The position numbers were made by a program, and so were the translations under genes. 64,000 nt of DNA from Rheinheimera sp. (lineage in GTDB: Bacteria; Pseudomonadota; Gammaproteobacteria; Enterobacterales; Alteromonadaceae), in assembly GCF_030824435.1 (NCBI RefSeq), contig NZ_JAVBXS010000026.1, forward strand, positions 1 through 64,000, given 5' to 3'. This document shows, piece by piece, positions 55,401-63,904 of the stretch (position 1 is the stretch's first letter; each line of letters opens with the position of its first letter). The notes under the pieces were generated by a model. That model made no database searches. It was not told the origin of the DNA and saw nothing but the letters and a program-made list of their open reading frames with translations.

Positions 55401-55533
55401 GGTGTTTTCAACCTTAACCAGTTTATTGCTGGTGCCACTGACGTACTGGGGGCTGATCCGCCTTGGCGCCAGATGGCAGCGGTTTAGCAGCAGCGCCAGA
55501 GCCAGGGTGAACCGCATATTACCGGCCCGCTAA
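52468..55533 (+). CDS. RND efflux permease, second of a tandem pair
   Basis: 1021 residues behind AAGGAG, three bases after the first permease gene. N-terminus ALTRWALSKPVTLCMLFLSL, TM4 motif AVGMLVDNSVVVTESIFRER (Asp-Asn, as in its partner), second half GIVVNNGIVLVDRINQMREE. Standard length for the family. The two permeases are clearly different in sequence, so they may form a heteromultimer as MdtB and MdtC do (known for that family; inferred here). The adaptor is encoded upstream. Confidence 0.93.
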   Translation: MEHKPLALTRWALSKPVTLCMLFLSLLVFGLLASRMLPLEKFPGIDIPEIYINVPYPNATPAEIERLITRPVEEALSTVTGIKKMRSFSKEDSAEIGLEFNWEENINTKSIEVRERLDGIRHLLPADVERVLVFQFNTNDMPIFQLRISSERDLSMAYDLLERQVKRPLERVPGVSKVELYGVDKRQVIIRLQPEKLRALQVDAKALVATLSKQNFAMTAGEIRSAESSILVKPIGEFGSLEEIKQLPIGRGLKLGDIAELQLELPKRVEGRRLDQSYAVGMNVFKESGANLVDVSAAALEVVNAAGKDPAFNGINMFVMDDTAKGVTDSLSNLLGSGAMGAALSFGVLFLFLRHIPTTLLVVMSVPVSIAITLGMMYFLDYSLNVLSMMGLMLAVGMLVDNSVVVTESIFRERATDNNVRRATERGVYRVSLAVLAGTATTAIVFLPNIIGQKVDVTVFLEHVAIAITISLGVSLLMALTLIPWLSTRITSITSSENAKASKADVFYGKCLRWVMRKPAAATLIAIGLLLSIAIPISQVSGGDDNEGDSNRLFLNYNIQSNYALAEVEQEVSKMEAYLYANKEKFHIDSVYSYYQPGFAVSTIMFVDPLPVPVSEVKEAIRKDWPTLVRAKPQFGWGDAGGGMQVHLLGPSTAKLMELSQELVPVLSTIKGIEDVRSEVSDGQSELQVLLQQEQLQRHGLSAQDVANTISLALRGSNLRTFRTLDQGEVQLRVLYDEKVGLSQQELEAVPVKLKDNSVVRLSQVATLKVEKRLGEIRRFNRQTGLAIGMNINKELKMDDARKELTRVMDQLQLPPGYSWSFEGSFQYQDEAQGIMQTNMLLAVVMIYLVMAALFESLLLPTAVIGSLLFSFVGVFWAFLFTGTQMGIMGMIGMLVLMGIVVNNGIVLVDRINQMREEQPDTELVPLIIEACEARLRPILMTVSTTVLGLLPLAFGDANIGGDGPSYAPMAVAIIGGLVFSTLTSLLLVPLTYWGLIRLGARWQRFSSSARARVNRILPAR

Positions 55534-55552
55534 AAATCTGCAGACGACCAAC

Positions 55553-55585
55553 AAAAGAACCACAGGCTTGCCTGTGGTTCTTTTT
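55553..55585 (+). terminator. Rho-independent terminator after the RND operon
   Basis: Fourteen-base arms AAAAGAACCACAGG (55553-55566) and CCTGTGGTTCTTTT (55571-55584) enclose the loop CTTG. The T tract is part of the arm. It lies 20 bases after the stop of the second permease. Confidence 0.92.
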
Positions 55586-55684
55586 GCCTGTGACAAAAAG
55601 TACCAGGCCCTGATAACAGGTTGCTGTTCGCCATGAGCCCGTGTAGTTGTAATTAAGAAATTTTGCATGTAAGTGATTTTTTGC

Positions 55685-55714
55685 TTGTGGCAACAATGAT
55701 GAAATAGCTACAAT
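55685..55714 (+). promoter_or_regulatory. Promoter for the riboswitch-controlled GDT1 gene
   Basis: TTGTGG (55685-55690) and TACAAT (55709-55714) with an 18-base spacer. A start near 55721 falls immediately before the conserved riboswitch 5' segment. Confidence 0.5.
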
Positions 55715-55724
55715 GCGCGCCTTC

Positions 55725-55895
55725 CTGCTTGGGGGAGTAATCTGTTGCCAGAGATGGCGGCGTTGTTGTCAACACACTTGTGCCGCATGCACATGGCAAC
55801 AACAACCGGTTGAACCGGTTTGATGAGACCTGAGACAGTACTGTGGCCCATAGCGGGAGCTGCGGTTCTGTCTTATGTCATTATCCCGCTGAGTA
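55725..55895 (+). ncRNA. yybP-ykoY-like manganese riboswitch
   Basis: The leader begins GCTTGGGGGAGTAAT (55728-55742), matching the conserved GGGGAGUA 5' element of the yybP-ykoY family. The other conserved half appears as TGATGAGACC (55821-55830) after the paired CCGG segments. The two halves are bridged by a variable stem-rich region (GTTGTTGTC ... GGCAACAACAAC). After the aptamer, AGCGGGA (55852-55858) can pair with TCCCGCT (55884-55890), a plausible expression hairpin just before the start codon. The gene downstream belongs to the Mn-handling TMEM165/GDT1 family, a usual target of this riboswitch. No covariance model was run. Confidence 0.72.
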
Positions 55896-55901
55896 CTATT
55901 G

Positions 55902-56465
55902 ATGGATGCCTTGTTTTATTCTTTTACCGGTGTTGCTATTGCAGAGATCGGTGACAAAACCCAGCTGTTGTCGTTATTTCTTGCAGCCCGTTTTCGCTCA
56001 CGTCTTGCTATTGTTGCCGGTATTCTGGTGGCTACTTTATTAAATCACGCCGCTTCAGCCTGGTTTGGCGCCTGGGTTGCAAACTTTATCCCACAAGGCT
56101 GGCATTCATGGTTGTTAGGTGGCTCTTTTATTGTGGTGGCTTTGTGGTTGCTTATTCCGGATAAAGACGACAGCGAAGAAAACGCCATGTTGAAATATGG
56201 TGCTTTTACCGCCAGTTGCGTGTTGTTTTTTCTTGCCGAAATTGGTGATAAAACCCAGATTGCTACTGTGCTGTTAGCGGCTAATTACCCAATGCAAACC
56301 TGGCTGGTGATAGTAGGCACTACCTTGGGTATGCTGGCAGCCAATGTGCCTGTGGTGTATGCCGGTCGTTATCTGATGGAAAGACTGCCGTTAAACCTGG
56401 CCCGCCGTGCCGCTTGTGCGGTGTTTTTTCTGCTTGGTGTGATCACTATACTCAGTGGTGTCTGA
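55902..56465 (+). CDS. mneA: TMEM165/GDT1 family (UPF0016) cation transporter, probable Mn exporter
   Basis: The start is at ATG 55902; 187 residues, six TM helices in two homologous halves. The two ExGDKT motifs are present as IAEIGDKTQLLSLFLAARF (N-half) and LAEIGDKTQIATVLLAANY (C-half). Bacterial members such as MneA of Vibrio export Mn2+. The upstream riboswitch-like leader fits manganese-induced expression. The symbol is given by function and context; the protein was not compared by search. Confidence 0.85.
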   Translation: MDALFYSFTGVAIAEIGDKTQLLSLFLAARFRSRLAIVAGILVATLLNHAASAWFGAWVANFIPQGWHSWLLGGSFIVVALWLLIPDKDDSEENAMLKYGAFTASCVLFFLAEIGDKTQIATVLLAANYPMQTWLVIVGTTLGMLAANVPVVYAGRYLMERLPLNLARRAACAVFFLLGVITILSGV

Positions 56466-56472
56466 ACATAAA

Positions 56473-56500
56473 AAAACAGCAGCCAAAGGCTGCTGTTTTC
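56473..56500. terminator. Bidirectional terminator
   Basis: Arms AAAACAGCAGC (56473-56483) and GCTGCTGTTTT (56489-56499) enclose a 5-base loop between the GDT1 gene (+) and the glutamine-rich protein gene (-, ends 56521). Confidence 0.85.
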
Positions 56501-56520
56501 TGCCGTGATGTCTGCCGGTT

Positions 56521-58065
56521 TCAACTGCCGGCAGCTTCGAGCTGTTTTAACCTTGCTTGTGCTTGCTCCCAGTTGCGCGTTAACCGCTCAATTGTGGCGG
56601 TGGAGTTGGTTTTCACAAAAGACACCTGCTCCAGCAATTGTTGATTTTGCTCTGCCATCTGTTTGCGCTCTGCTTGTGCCTGTGCTGTTTGCTCACGCAG
56701 TTGCAGCATTTCTTCACGCAATTGTTTGATGGTTTCGCGTTGACTGCTCTGATGTTCAGCAGTGCTGGCGTTTTGTTCTTTTAATAAACTGTTGACGTCA
56801 CGCAGTTGTTGCAGATTTTGTTCTAATTCCGGTAAATACTGGTTCAGCCGGGCGGCTTCTGTTTGTGCTTGTGTCAGCTGAAATTGCAAATCGTCCAGTT
56901 GATGTTGCTGGGCACTGGCGGCGGCAACGGCCTGATCCCGCTCTTGTCTCAGTGGCGCCACTTTTTGTTCGATATCTTGTTCAGCTGCGCTTAGTTGTTC
57001 GTTCAGCTGTTGCAACCTGCTGCATTCAGCTTGCAGTTGTGTCAGTTGTTGTTGTAATTCCTGCTGACCCGACAACGCCTGTTGTTGTGTGCTGGTTGAG
57101 CTGTTTAGTTGTTGTGCCAGCTGTTGTTGTTGGTTCTGGCTTTCTGCAAAAGCAGCAGTCAGCTGCTGTTTTTCCTGTTGTGCTTGTTGTAAGTCTTGTT
57201 GTAGTTGTTCCAACTGCTGCTGTTGCGTCTGACACTGAGTGTGCAGTTGCTGTTGTTGCTGCTGTTGTTCAAGCAGCTGTTGCTGCACTGTCTGTTGCTG
57301 CTCCTGCTGTTGTTGCAGCTGTTGTTGTAATGCCGACAACTGCTGCTCGGCCTGACGCAATTCCTGAGTGGCGCTGATCTGTGCCTGGTTTTTGCTGTCA
57401 AGTTGTTGTGCCAGCAAAGTGTTTTGTTCAGAAAGCTGTGCCAGCTGAGTGCTGAGATTGGCCTGATGTTGCAGTTGCAACAATTGAGCGTCTTCAAGAA
57501 GTTGGCGTTTATGTTCAGTGTCGGCCAGCTGTTGTTGGTTCTGCTGCAGTTCCTGTTGCAGCAGCGGCATTTGTTGTTGCAGTGGCTCCAGCAGATATTG
57601 TTGTTCCGTCAGCTGGCTTTTTAGTGACAGCAGCAGTTCCTGCAGTTGGTTTGTTTCGGCGTGAGATTCGTCAAGCTGTTGCTGCAAGCGGATTTGTTGT
57701 TGCTCCAGCGTGGCAGCATGGCTGCTGTGCCGGGTTTCACGTTGCTGGGCGGCGTAAAGCTCTTCCGTCAGCTGATGTTGCTGTTGTTGCAACTGATGAT
57801 AACTGTCCTGCAAAGTTTGCAGTTCATGTTGCAATTGCTGATTTAAACTTTGGGCAAAACGACTGGCCTGTTGTTTAAAAGCCGCAACAAACTCGGCATC
57901 AAAGGTAAAATCCGGATCAATCTGTTGCTGTTGCCATTTTAAAAAGTGAGGTTCAAGCTGGCGGGCTGCTTTTCCAGTGTAATTTGCCAGAGCACTGAGT
58001 GATATTTGTTGTCCGTTACTTTGCCACTCATCACACAATTCTTTTATTTGCAAATATTCACTCAT
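56521..58065 (-). CDS. Glutamine-rich coiled-coil protein with KfrA-like N-terminus
   Basis: 514 residues from ATG 58065 (GGAG nine bases upstream; the GTG at 58071 is too close to it). The first 60 residues (SEYLQIKELCDEWQSNGQQI through LEPHFLKWQQQQ) have the pattern of the KfrA_N DNA-binding domain: a helix, a short variable loop, then a helix ending with a Trp-containing segment. Residues 80-510 are almost wholly heptad coiled coil, extremely rich in Gln and Leu (long Q runs at about 255-320). KfrA proteins are plasmid-borne segregation-linked repressors; here it would be chromosomal. Codon bias to CAA and CAG makes the DNA a low-complexity run. Not an obvious horizontal insert, as GC content is similar to the neighbours. 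Confidence 0.7.
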   Translation of the reverse strand: MSEYLQIKELCDEWQSNGQQISLSALANYTGKAARQLEPHFLKWQQQQIDPDFTFDAEFVAAFKQQASRFAQSLNQQLQHELQTLQDSYHQLQQQQHQLTEELYAAQQRETRHSSHAATLEQQQIRLQQQLDESHAETNQLQELLLSLKSQLTEQQYLLEPLQQQMPLLQQELQQNQQQLADTEHKRQLLEDAQLLQLQHQANLSTQLAQLSEQNTLLAQQLDSKNQAQISATQELRQAEQQLSALQQQLQQQQEQQQTVQQQLLEQQQQQQQLHTQCQTQQQQLEQLQQDLQQAQQEKQQLTAAFAESQNQQQQLAQQLNSSTSTQQQALSGQQELQQQLTQLQAECSRLQQLNEQLSAAEQDIEQKVAPLRQERDQAVAAASAQQHQLDDLQFQLTQAQTEAARLNQYLPELEQNLQQLRDVNSLLKEQNASTAEHQSSQRETIKQLREEMLQLREQTAQAQAERKQMAEQNQQLLEQVSFVKTNSTATIERLTRNWEQAQARLKQLEAAGS

Positions 58066-58483
58066 AAACACAAACTCCGGCGCCAGCCTTACATCAGCAG
58101 GCCGCTTTTGGTCATTGTCAAAGTTAAAAAAATCAGGGGATCATCAAGCCGCGGTATTAGTTTGCAGCAGTGTCGCAAGCAAAAATTACGCTGCAACACA
58201 AGCACATAGTATTGAATTGTAACTTTTTGTTTATCTTTTGGCTACCGCTTAAATACATCCGCCCCGTAATTCGCCACTGAGTTTTATCAGAAAAATCAGC
58301 ATTCTGCACCTTATATCAGGCAAAGTTTTGTTGTGGTAAAAATCTGTGGCTGCAGGGGGTTACAAGATGCTTTGCCTTTTTGTTTACTGCAGTTACATAA
58401 CTTTGTTTATCACACTGAACGATCAGTGCTTTGATTTCTGCCTGATATGCGCTTGCCATCAAGCTGATGTTGTATTTGTGACA
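58066..58483. other. Gap without a supported gene
   Basis: About 420 bases between the start of the glutamine-rich protein gene and the terminator of the Tsx-like gene. An ORF at 58316-58498 (-) lacks a ribosome site and recognisable features. AT-rich stretches near 58206-58250 may hold the promoter of the glutamine-rich protein gene, but no clear boxes were found. Confidence 0.4.
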
Positions 58484-58507
58484 TAAAAAACGCCGCAAAA
58501 GCGGCGT
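58484..58507 (-). terminator. Rho-independent terminator for the MCP/Tsx-like run
   Basis: Arms ACGCCGC (58490-58496) and GCGGCGT (58501-58507), loop AAAA. On the minus strand a run of T (complement of AAAAAA at 58485-58490) follows, as expected for a terminator. It lies 32 bases after the stop of the Tsx-like gene. Confidence 0.88.
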
Positions 58508-58538
58508 CCTGATCAGGTAATTGTTGTGAACCTGAATG

Positions 58539-59267
58539 CTAAAAATGCCATTTTACCAACAGGTTCAGGTTTGATTCGTCAGTACGAAAGCCCGGACTGT
58601 CTTTGATGCCATATTTGTTAAGCCAGTAGGCATATTCAACTCCCAGATAAAGCCGGCTTTTGATGCCCAGCAGAGGATGCAAAGCCCATTTCAGCTGTGA
58701 GGTAAAATTCATATGGGCGGCCTGATCTGAACTGGCACTTGCCCAGTCGATAAAACCGTCGTACAAAAATTCCTGTCCCAACATTTCAAAGGGCAGGCCC
58801 CAGACAAAAGTGGCCTGCCAGCTGTCATCAACATTTTCATTCTGGCGGCGGTATAAATTCAGCTGACTGTGTTTAAACAGCGGGAATGCAAAATCGACCC
58901 CAACCCCATATAAATAATTGGTTTGCAAAGTCGACATTTCAATTTGGGTAGCAACTAACACATCTTTGATAACACCAAACGCCATAGTGTTACCAGAAAG
59001 TTTGCCGAGGCTAAAACGGGGTGCCCATTCGCCATAATTGCCACGAGCGCCATTGTCGCTTCTGGAGTGGTCGAGAAACATAAAGCTGTCACCCCAACTG
59101 GTGCCGGCCACATGTTCCAGCGTATAGACCTGCAGCTCAGGGTAACCGACTCTGTAGTTTTGCCCTTTTAAATAACTGACACTTAAATCCTGCCATAAAA
59201 TGTCGGCAGTGGCAGCACCACAGGCCAATAACGTAGCCGGCACTAAAGCCCATGTTGATAACTTCAT
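58539..59267 (-). CDS. Tsx/OmpK family nucleoside-specific channel-like porin
   Basis: 242 residues behind AAGGAGCAC. A signal peptide (TWALVPATLLACGAATA) precedes a 12-strand-size barrel of the Tsx/OmpK family, with DILWQDLSVSYLKGQNYRVG at the mature N-terminus (related proteins carry WSDNS/WQDNS here), VAGTSWGDSFMFLDHSRSD in the first part and a C-terminal NLLVKWHF. Members carry nucleosides or serve as phage and colicin receptors. It starts 10 bases after the chemoreceptor gene, which suggests a shared transcript. Confidence 0.85.
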   Translation of the reverse strand: MKLSTWALVPATLLACGAATADILWQDLSVSYLKGQNYRVGYPELQVYTLEHVAGTSWGDSFMFLDHSRSDNGARGNYGEWAPRFSLGKLSGNTMAFGVIKDVLVATQIEMSTLQTNYLYGVGVDFAFPLFKHSQLNLYRRQNENVDDSWQATFVWGLPFEMLGQEFLYDGFIDWASASSDQAAHMNFTSQLKWALHPLLGIKSRLYLGVEYAYWLNKYGIKDSPGFRTDESNLNLLVKWHF

Positions 59268-59277
59268 ATTGTGCTCC

Positions 59278-61212
59278 TTAAACTTTAAATTGGTTCACCA
59301 GAGTACGCAGCTGCTCAGCCCTTTGTGTCAGGCTGTCAATGGCAATAATTTGCTGCTGGGCATTGTGGTGAATATCTGCGGCACTGCCGGCAATCAGATG
59401 GGCCGATTCATTAATATGCTCCACCACACTGCCTTGTTCTTCGGTTGCGGCAGCGACCTGATGGTTGCCACCGCTGATTTCAGAAAACTTTTGCTGGATT
59501 TGGTTTAAAGACTGCACCGACAGCTGGGTATGTTCTGTCACCTGTTCGCTGCTTTGCATGCCTTGTTTAATGGCTTGTAGCGACTGATTGGAGGTTTGTT
59601 GTAACTGCGCTATCTGGTCGCGGATTTGTAAAGTTGAATCCTGAGTTCTTTTGGCCAGGTTTCGCACTTCATCGGCAACCACGGCAAAACCACGGCCCTG
59701 TTCACCGGCGCGTGCCGCTTCAATAGCGGCGTTCAGTGCCAGCAAGTTGGTTTGTTCTGAGATAGCGTTGATCACTTCCACCACTGAATTAATGTCAGAA
59801 GCCTGCCTTGCAAAATCGTTAATAGTGCCATCAACCATCAACATCACTTTATTCAGTTCACCCATGGTGTCTGCGGTTTTGGCCATATATGCACTGGTGG
59901 TCACAGTTTCCTGTACCGCTGATTCGGTATCTGACGCTGTGCGATGGGCGATGCCTGAAACTTCCACAATGGTTTGGCCCATTTCGGTAATAGCTGTTGC
60001 CACCTGATCGGTCTGGGCTCTTTGGGCTTCAGTGGCGCTAAAGGTGTTTCGTACTAAAGTAGCCAGCTGCTCAATATCGGTTTTAATAGCAACTTCTGCC
60101 GCTTTAATTTCCCCAACCAACTGACCCACTTTGGCAATAATACCGTTAAAACCTTTGGCTAAATGACCCAATTCGTTATTTGCGCTGTCATCGAGCCTTT
60201 TACTCAGGTCTCCACCATTGCCGGACATCGCCAATAAATCATCACCAACACGGCGGATGTTTTTACTCAGCGCATTACCAAATACCACGGTCAAAGCAAT
60301 AAAAATGGCGGCAATCACCAGACTGACGCCAACAGCAATAGCAGTGACTTCGTCTATGGCGGCAGTTACCTGCACTGTTGGCATCAGCGCCACTGCAGTT
60401 AAGCCTGTATCCCGTACATCCTGAATACCGTAATAGATAGGCTCACCGGCAACTTCAAGATTGCCAAAACGAAAACCGGTATTGCCGTTATTGGTCAGTG
60501 GAGCAAAAACACTGTAGTTACCGGCTTCTTTGATATTTTTGCCAATCAGGCTTTTGTCTTTGTGTGCGACCACCAAACCTTTGTTGTTGACTAAAAACAG
60601 ATAACCCTGCTCACCGAGTTTAAAACTGCTGACTAAATCCGATATTTTTGAAATATCGTAACCAAGTCCGGCCACACCAGAGCGATTGCCATCCACATTC
60701 ACCACCACATTCACAAACAAGGTCAGGGCGCCGGTTTTTTCATTGGGATCTATTGCCAGTTCACGTTTGGCAGTGCTTGCTAAAAAGTTAAAAAACCAGC
60801 TGTCGCGGGGTTCTGTTGTGGATACTGTTTTAAATACACCATCCTGAGTGTAATAAGTTTTACTGGTATCAGACACCCAAAACATGGTGGATGCGCCGGA
60901 GTTTTGTTGTAACTGCTTAAAATAATTCAGCACCTGCGGATGGTTGTTTGCTGTTGTTTCGCCACTTCGCATCCAGTCATGCAACAAAGCGTTGTCGGCC
61001 AAAGCTTCGGATAGCAGGATAGGGCGCATAATTTCGCCTCTGATCTGTTCGCTGATGCGCCCCACACTATTGGGTAAATATTCATGTTCAGTCTGACTGT
61101 AATAAAGGCTGGAGAATTGACTGGTATTGATCCAGGCGGTGACTAAAGTGATCAGCAGTAAAGAGACAAACATAAAACCGATAAAAATGGTTTTTATGGT
61201 GTACTTATTCAT
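59278..61212 (-). CDS. Methyl-accepting chemotaxis protein with dCache sensor
   Basis: 644 residues from ATG 61212 (GGAG seven bases upstream). TM1 at about 10-28 ([20 protein letters not shown]), a periplasmic dCache_1 domain (about 35-285, with [15 protein letters not shown] and [20 protein letters not shown]), TM2 at about 295-315, HAMP (about 315-370), then the cytoplasmic signalling helices with the hairpin tip in [20 protein letters not shown] and [18 protein letters not shown]. It reports ligand binding to CheA and CheW. The ligand is unknown. It is the first gene of a run with a Tsx-like porin, and its promoter resembles sigma-28. Confidence 0.93.
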   Translation of the reverse strand: MNKYTIKTIFIGFMFVSLLLITLVTAWINTSQFSSLYYSQTEHEYLPNSVGRISEQIRGEIMRPILLSEALADNALLHDWMRSGETTANNHPQVLNYFKQLQQNSGASTMFWVSDTSKTYYTQDGVFKTVSTTEPRDSWFFNFLASTAKRELAIDPNEKTGALTLFVNVVVNVDGNRSGVAGLGYDISKISDLVSSFKLGEQGYLFLVNNKGLVVAHKDKSLIGKNIKEAGNYSVFAPLTNNGNTGFRFGNLEVAGEPIYYGIQDVRDTGLTAVALMPTVQVTAAIDEVTAIAVGVSLVIAAIFIALTVVFGNALSKNIRRVGDDLLAMSGNGGDLSKRLDDSANNELGHLAKGFNGIIAKVGQLVGEIKAAEVAIKTDIEQLATLVRNTFSATEAQRAQTDQVATAITEMGQTIVEVSGIAHRTASDTESAVQETVTTSAYMAKTADTMGELNKVMLMVDGTINDFARQASDINSVVEVINAISEQTNLLALNAAIEAARAGEQGRGFAVVADEVRNLAKRTQDSTLQIRDQIAQLQQTSNQSLQAIKQGMQSSEQVTEHTQLSVQSLNQIQQKFSEISGGNHQVAAATEEQGSVVEHINESAHLIAGSAADIHHNAQQQIIAIDSLTQRAEQLRTLVNQFKV

Positions 61213-61233
61213 TGGGAAACTCCGGTTGTCGTT

Positions 61234-61260
61234 TTATCGGGTTTTGCCCCGGGCTTTTAT
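61234..61260 (-). promoter_or_regulatory. Sigma-28 (FliA)-like promoter for the MCP gene
   Basis: On the minus strand CCCGATAA (plus-strand TTATCGGG at 61234-61241) matches the FliA -10 GCCGATAA in seven of eight bases. Upstream TAAAAGCC (around 61251-61259) has the TAAA core of the -35, with one base less spacing than the consensus. It would start transcription about 15 bases before the MCP start codon. Confidence 0.5.
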
Positions 61261-61509
61261 TAACCTCAAAGCAGCAACTTGCTCAGAACCCGACAGTAGT
61301 TTGTTACCATTTTGAGTGTAACTTGTTGAAATGACGCTTGGTTTTCCCTAACGAGCGATTCCTTCTTGAGTCTATGTTGTATTGTGAAAATAACAAGGTG
61401 ATGCTCACTGATCGGAGATCCTGATTTTTATTCAATGTCTTGCAGTTGCTGTGCAGCTTCAGGCCAAAGCAGCAGTAACAGCGCTGCCTGAGTGTGCCTT
61501 TGAAAGGTT

Positions 61510-61537
61510 AGTATTTAAGTGAATACTTGAGTATAAT
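61510..61537 (+). promoter_or_regulatory. ygiQ promoter with overlapping inverted repeat
   Basis: A consensus -10 TATAAT lies at 61532-61537. An inverted repeat AGTATT ... AATACT (61510-61527) covers the -35 position, where TAGTAT is a poor match. It may be an operator. The rest of the 61213-61591 gap holds no gene that I can support. Confidence 0.4.
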
Positions 61538-61591
61538 GCTCGGCTATTTTTGCCACCTTGTGCCGGCAATCACCCTTAGAGTACCCAAGTT

Positions 61592-63844
61592 ATGTCGACA
61601 ACAGCTCCAGCCTCGCGTAAATCAGCCCCGGTCGCCCGTATGGCGGCAGAACGTGGTTTATTCTCATACCCAAAATATTGGGCAGAGTCTTTTGGTCCGG
61701 CGCCGTTTTTACCTATGTCACGCCAGGAAATGAAAAAACTGGGCTGGGACAGCTGCGACATTATTCTGGTGGTGGGTGACGCTTATGTTGACCACCCCAG
61801 TTTTGGCATGGCGGTGGTGGGCCGTATGCTGGAAAGTCAGGGTTTTAGGGTCGGCATCATTGCCCAGCCAGACTGGAACAGCAAAGACGCTTTTATGGCT
61901 TTGGGTAAACCCAATCTGTTTTTTGGGGTATCGGCCGGCAATATGGATTCGATGATCAACCGTTATACCGCCGACAAAAAACTGCGCCATGACGATGCTT
62001 ATACGCCGGGTGATGAAGGCGGCAAGCGGCCAGACCGTGCTGTGATTGTGTATTCGCAGCGTTGTAAAGAAGCTTATAAAGATGTGCCTGTGGTGATAGG
62101 CGGTATTGAAGCCAGTTTACGCCGTATTGCCCATTACGATTATTGGCAGGAAAAAGTCCGCCGTTCTATTTTGTTTGATGCCAAAGCTGAAATTCTGATT
62201 TACGGCAACGCCGAGCGGCCTTTGGTAGAAGTGGCACACAGGTTAGCCGCCGGTGAAACTTTTGATACGATGAAAGATATCCGCGGCACCGCTGTTATTT
62301 TAAAAGATGCGCTGCCAGGCTGGCGCGGTGTCGACTCTACCGCTATTGATAAAGTCGGCAAAATTGACCCTATTCCTAACCCTTATGGCGCCGACGATGT
62401 GGGCTGCAGCTCTTATTCCGAGTTTGCCAAAGAAGGTATCGATTTAACCAAACCACAAATTGTTGAAGCCAAAGCTGTAATGGTGCAACCGGCCAAACCT
62501 AAGCCCTGGGAGCAAACTTACGTCAAGCTGCCGGCTTTTGAACAGGTGAGCGTCAATAAACCTTTGTATGCCCACGCTTCGCGTATTTTGCACCAGGAAA
62601 CCAACCCGGGTTGTGCCCGTGCTATTTTGCAGCGCCATGGCGATAGGCATATCTGGGTGAATCCGCCGGCATTTCCTTTAACGACTGAAGAAATGGATGG
62701 GGTGTTTGGTTTGCCTTATCAGCGGGTGCCGCACCCTGTGTATGGCAAAGCCAAAATTCCGGCTTATGAGATGATCAAAACGTCGGTCAATATTATGCGT
62801 GGCTGTTTTGGGGGCTGTTCATTCTGCTCTATTACCGAACATGAAGGCCGGATCATTCAAAGCCGCTCGCAGGAATCTATCCTGAAAGAAATTGAACAAA
62901 TCCGCGATAAAGTGCCTGGTTTTACCGGCGTGATTTCTGATTTGGGCGGCCCAACCGCCAATATGTACAAACTGCGGTGTAAAAACCCCAAAGCCGAACA
63001 AACCTGTCGCCGGCCATCCTGTGTTTATCCAACCATTTGTGAACATATGGACACAGATCAAAGCCCTACCGTCGATTTATACCGGGCAGCGCGCAAAATT
63101 ACCGGCATTAAAAAAGTGCTGGTGGCCTCAGGTGTGCGTTATGACTTAGCAGTGGAAGATCCAAATTATGTACGCGAGCTGGTGCAGCACCATGTCGGTG
63201 GTTATTTAAAAATCGCTCCTGAACATACCGAAAGCGGGCCATTGTCGAAGATGATGAAACCTGGCATGGGTGCTTATGACAAATTTAAAGCCATGTTCGA
63301 CAAATACAGTAAAGAAGCCGGTAAAGAGCAGTATTTAATTCCGTATTTTATTTCAGCGCACCCTGGCACTACAGATCTAGATATGGTGAATCTGGCGTTG
63401 TGGCTGAAAGAGCGCGATTTCCGCCTGGATCAGGTGCAAAACTTCTATCCAAGCCCGATGGCCAATGCCACAACTATTTACCACACTGAGCTGAATTCGC
63501 TGAAAAACCTCAAAGGCAACAGTGAAAAAGTGCCGGTGGCTAAAGGCGAACGTCAGCGGCGTTTACATAAAGCCTTGTTGCGTTATCACGACCCGAAAGG
63601 CTGGCCGATGATCCGTGAAGCTTTGCGCAATATGGGGCTTTCGAAACTGATTGGCAAAGGCAAAACTTGTTTAGTGCCGGAAGAAAGCCGCGACGAGCTG
63701 AAATTTAAGCCAAAAGGCGCTGGCCAGGTGGCTGTGACTAAACACACGGGCGTCAATCCGGTCAAAGCTGCTTTGATTAAAAAGCAACAACAAACCGGTA
63801 AATCATCAGGTCACGCAGCTTTTAAAAAGAATAAAGGTTCGTAG
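61592..63844 (+). CDS. ygiQ: YgiQ family radical SAM protein
   Basis: 750 residues from ATG 61592. An N-terminal UPF0313-type domain with [19 protein letters not shown] and [19 protein letters not shown], then the radical SAM core with the CxxxCxxC cluster motif [18 protein letters not shown] (Cys 405, 409, 412), a further cysteine-rich segment ([19 protein letters not shown]) and [19 protein letters not shown]. The N-terminal region resembles B12-binding domains. The reaction is unknown; the family is widely conserved. The basic, Lys-rich tail ([18 protein letters not shown]) is typical. Confidence 0.93.
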   Translation: MSTTAPASRKSAPVARMAAERGLFSYPKYWAESFGPAPFLPMSRQEMKKLGWDSCDIILVVGDAYVDHPSFGMAVVGRMLESQGFRVGIIAQPDWNSKDAFMALGKPNLFFGVSAGNMDSMINRYTADKKLRHDDAYTPGDEGGKRPDRAVIVYSQRCKEAYKDVPVVIGGIEASLRRIAHYDYWQEKVRRSILFDAKAEILIYGNAERPLVEVAHRLAAGETFDTMKDIRGTAVILKDALPGWRGVDSTAIDKVGKIDPIPNPYGADDVGCSSYSEFAKEGIDLTKPQIVEAKAVMVQPAKPKPWEQTYVKLPAFEQVSVNKPLYAHASRILHQETNPGCARAILQRHGDRHIWVNPPAFPLTTEEMDGVFGLPYQRVPHPVYGKAKIPAYEMIKTSVNIMRGCFGGCSFCSITEHEGRIIQSRSQESILKEIEQIRDKVPGFTGVISDLGGPTANMYKLRCKNPKAEQTCRRPSCVYPTICEHMDTDQSPTVDLYRAARKITGIKKVLVASGVRYDLAVEDPNYVRELVQHHVGGYLKIAPEHTESGPLSKMMKPGMGAYDKFKAMFDKYSKEAGKEQYLIPYFISAHPGTTDLDMVNLALWLKERDFRLDQVQNFYPSPMANATTIYHTELNSLKNLKGNSEKVPVAKGERQRRLHKALLRYHDPKGWPMIREALRNMGLSKLIGKGKTCLVPEESRDELKFKPKGAGQVAVTKHTGVNPVKAALIKKQQQTGKSSGHAAFKKNKGS

Positions 63845-63873
63845 CTCCAGACAGACATTGGCATTGATACAAC

Positions 63874-63904
63874 AAAGCCGGCACATTAAGCGCCGGCTTT
63901 TTTG
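63874..63904 (+). terminator. Rho-independent terminator after ygiQ
   Basis: Arms AAAGCCGGC (63874-63882) and GCCGGCTTT (63892-63900) with a 9-base loop, followed by TTTTGTTTG. It ends the ygiQ transcript. The last 96 bases of the window hold no recognisable gene. Confidence 0.88.

Noticed and set aside
57026-57497. Thr-rich and Asn/Ser-rich ORFs on the strand of the glutamine-rich gene
   Set aside because: They are frame-shifted shadows of the CAA/CAG repeats of the real gene, which explains their odd composition.
58316-58498. 60-residue ORF on the minus strand before the glutamine-rich gene
   Set aside because: No ribosome site or protein features, and it overlaps the terminator of the Tsx-like gene.
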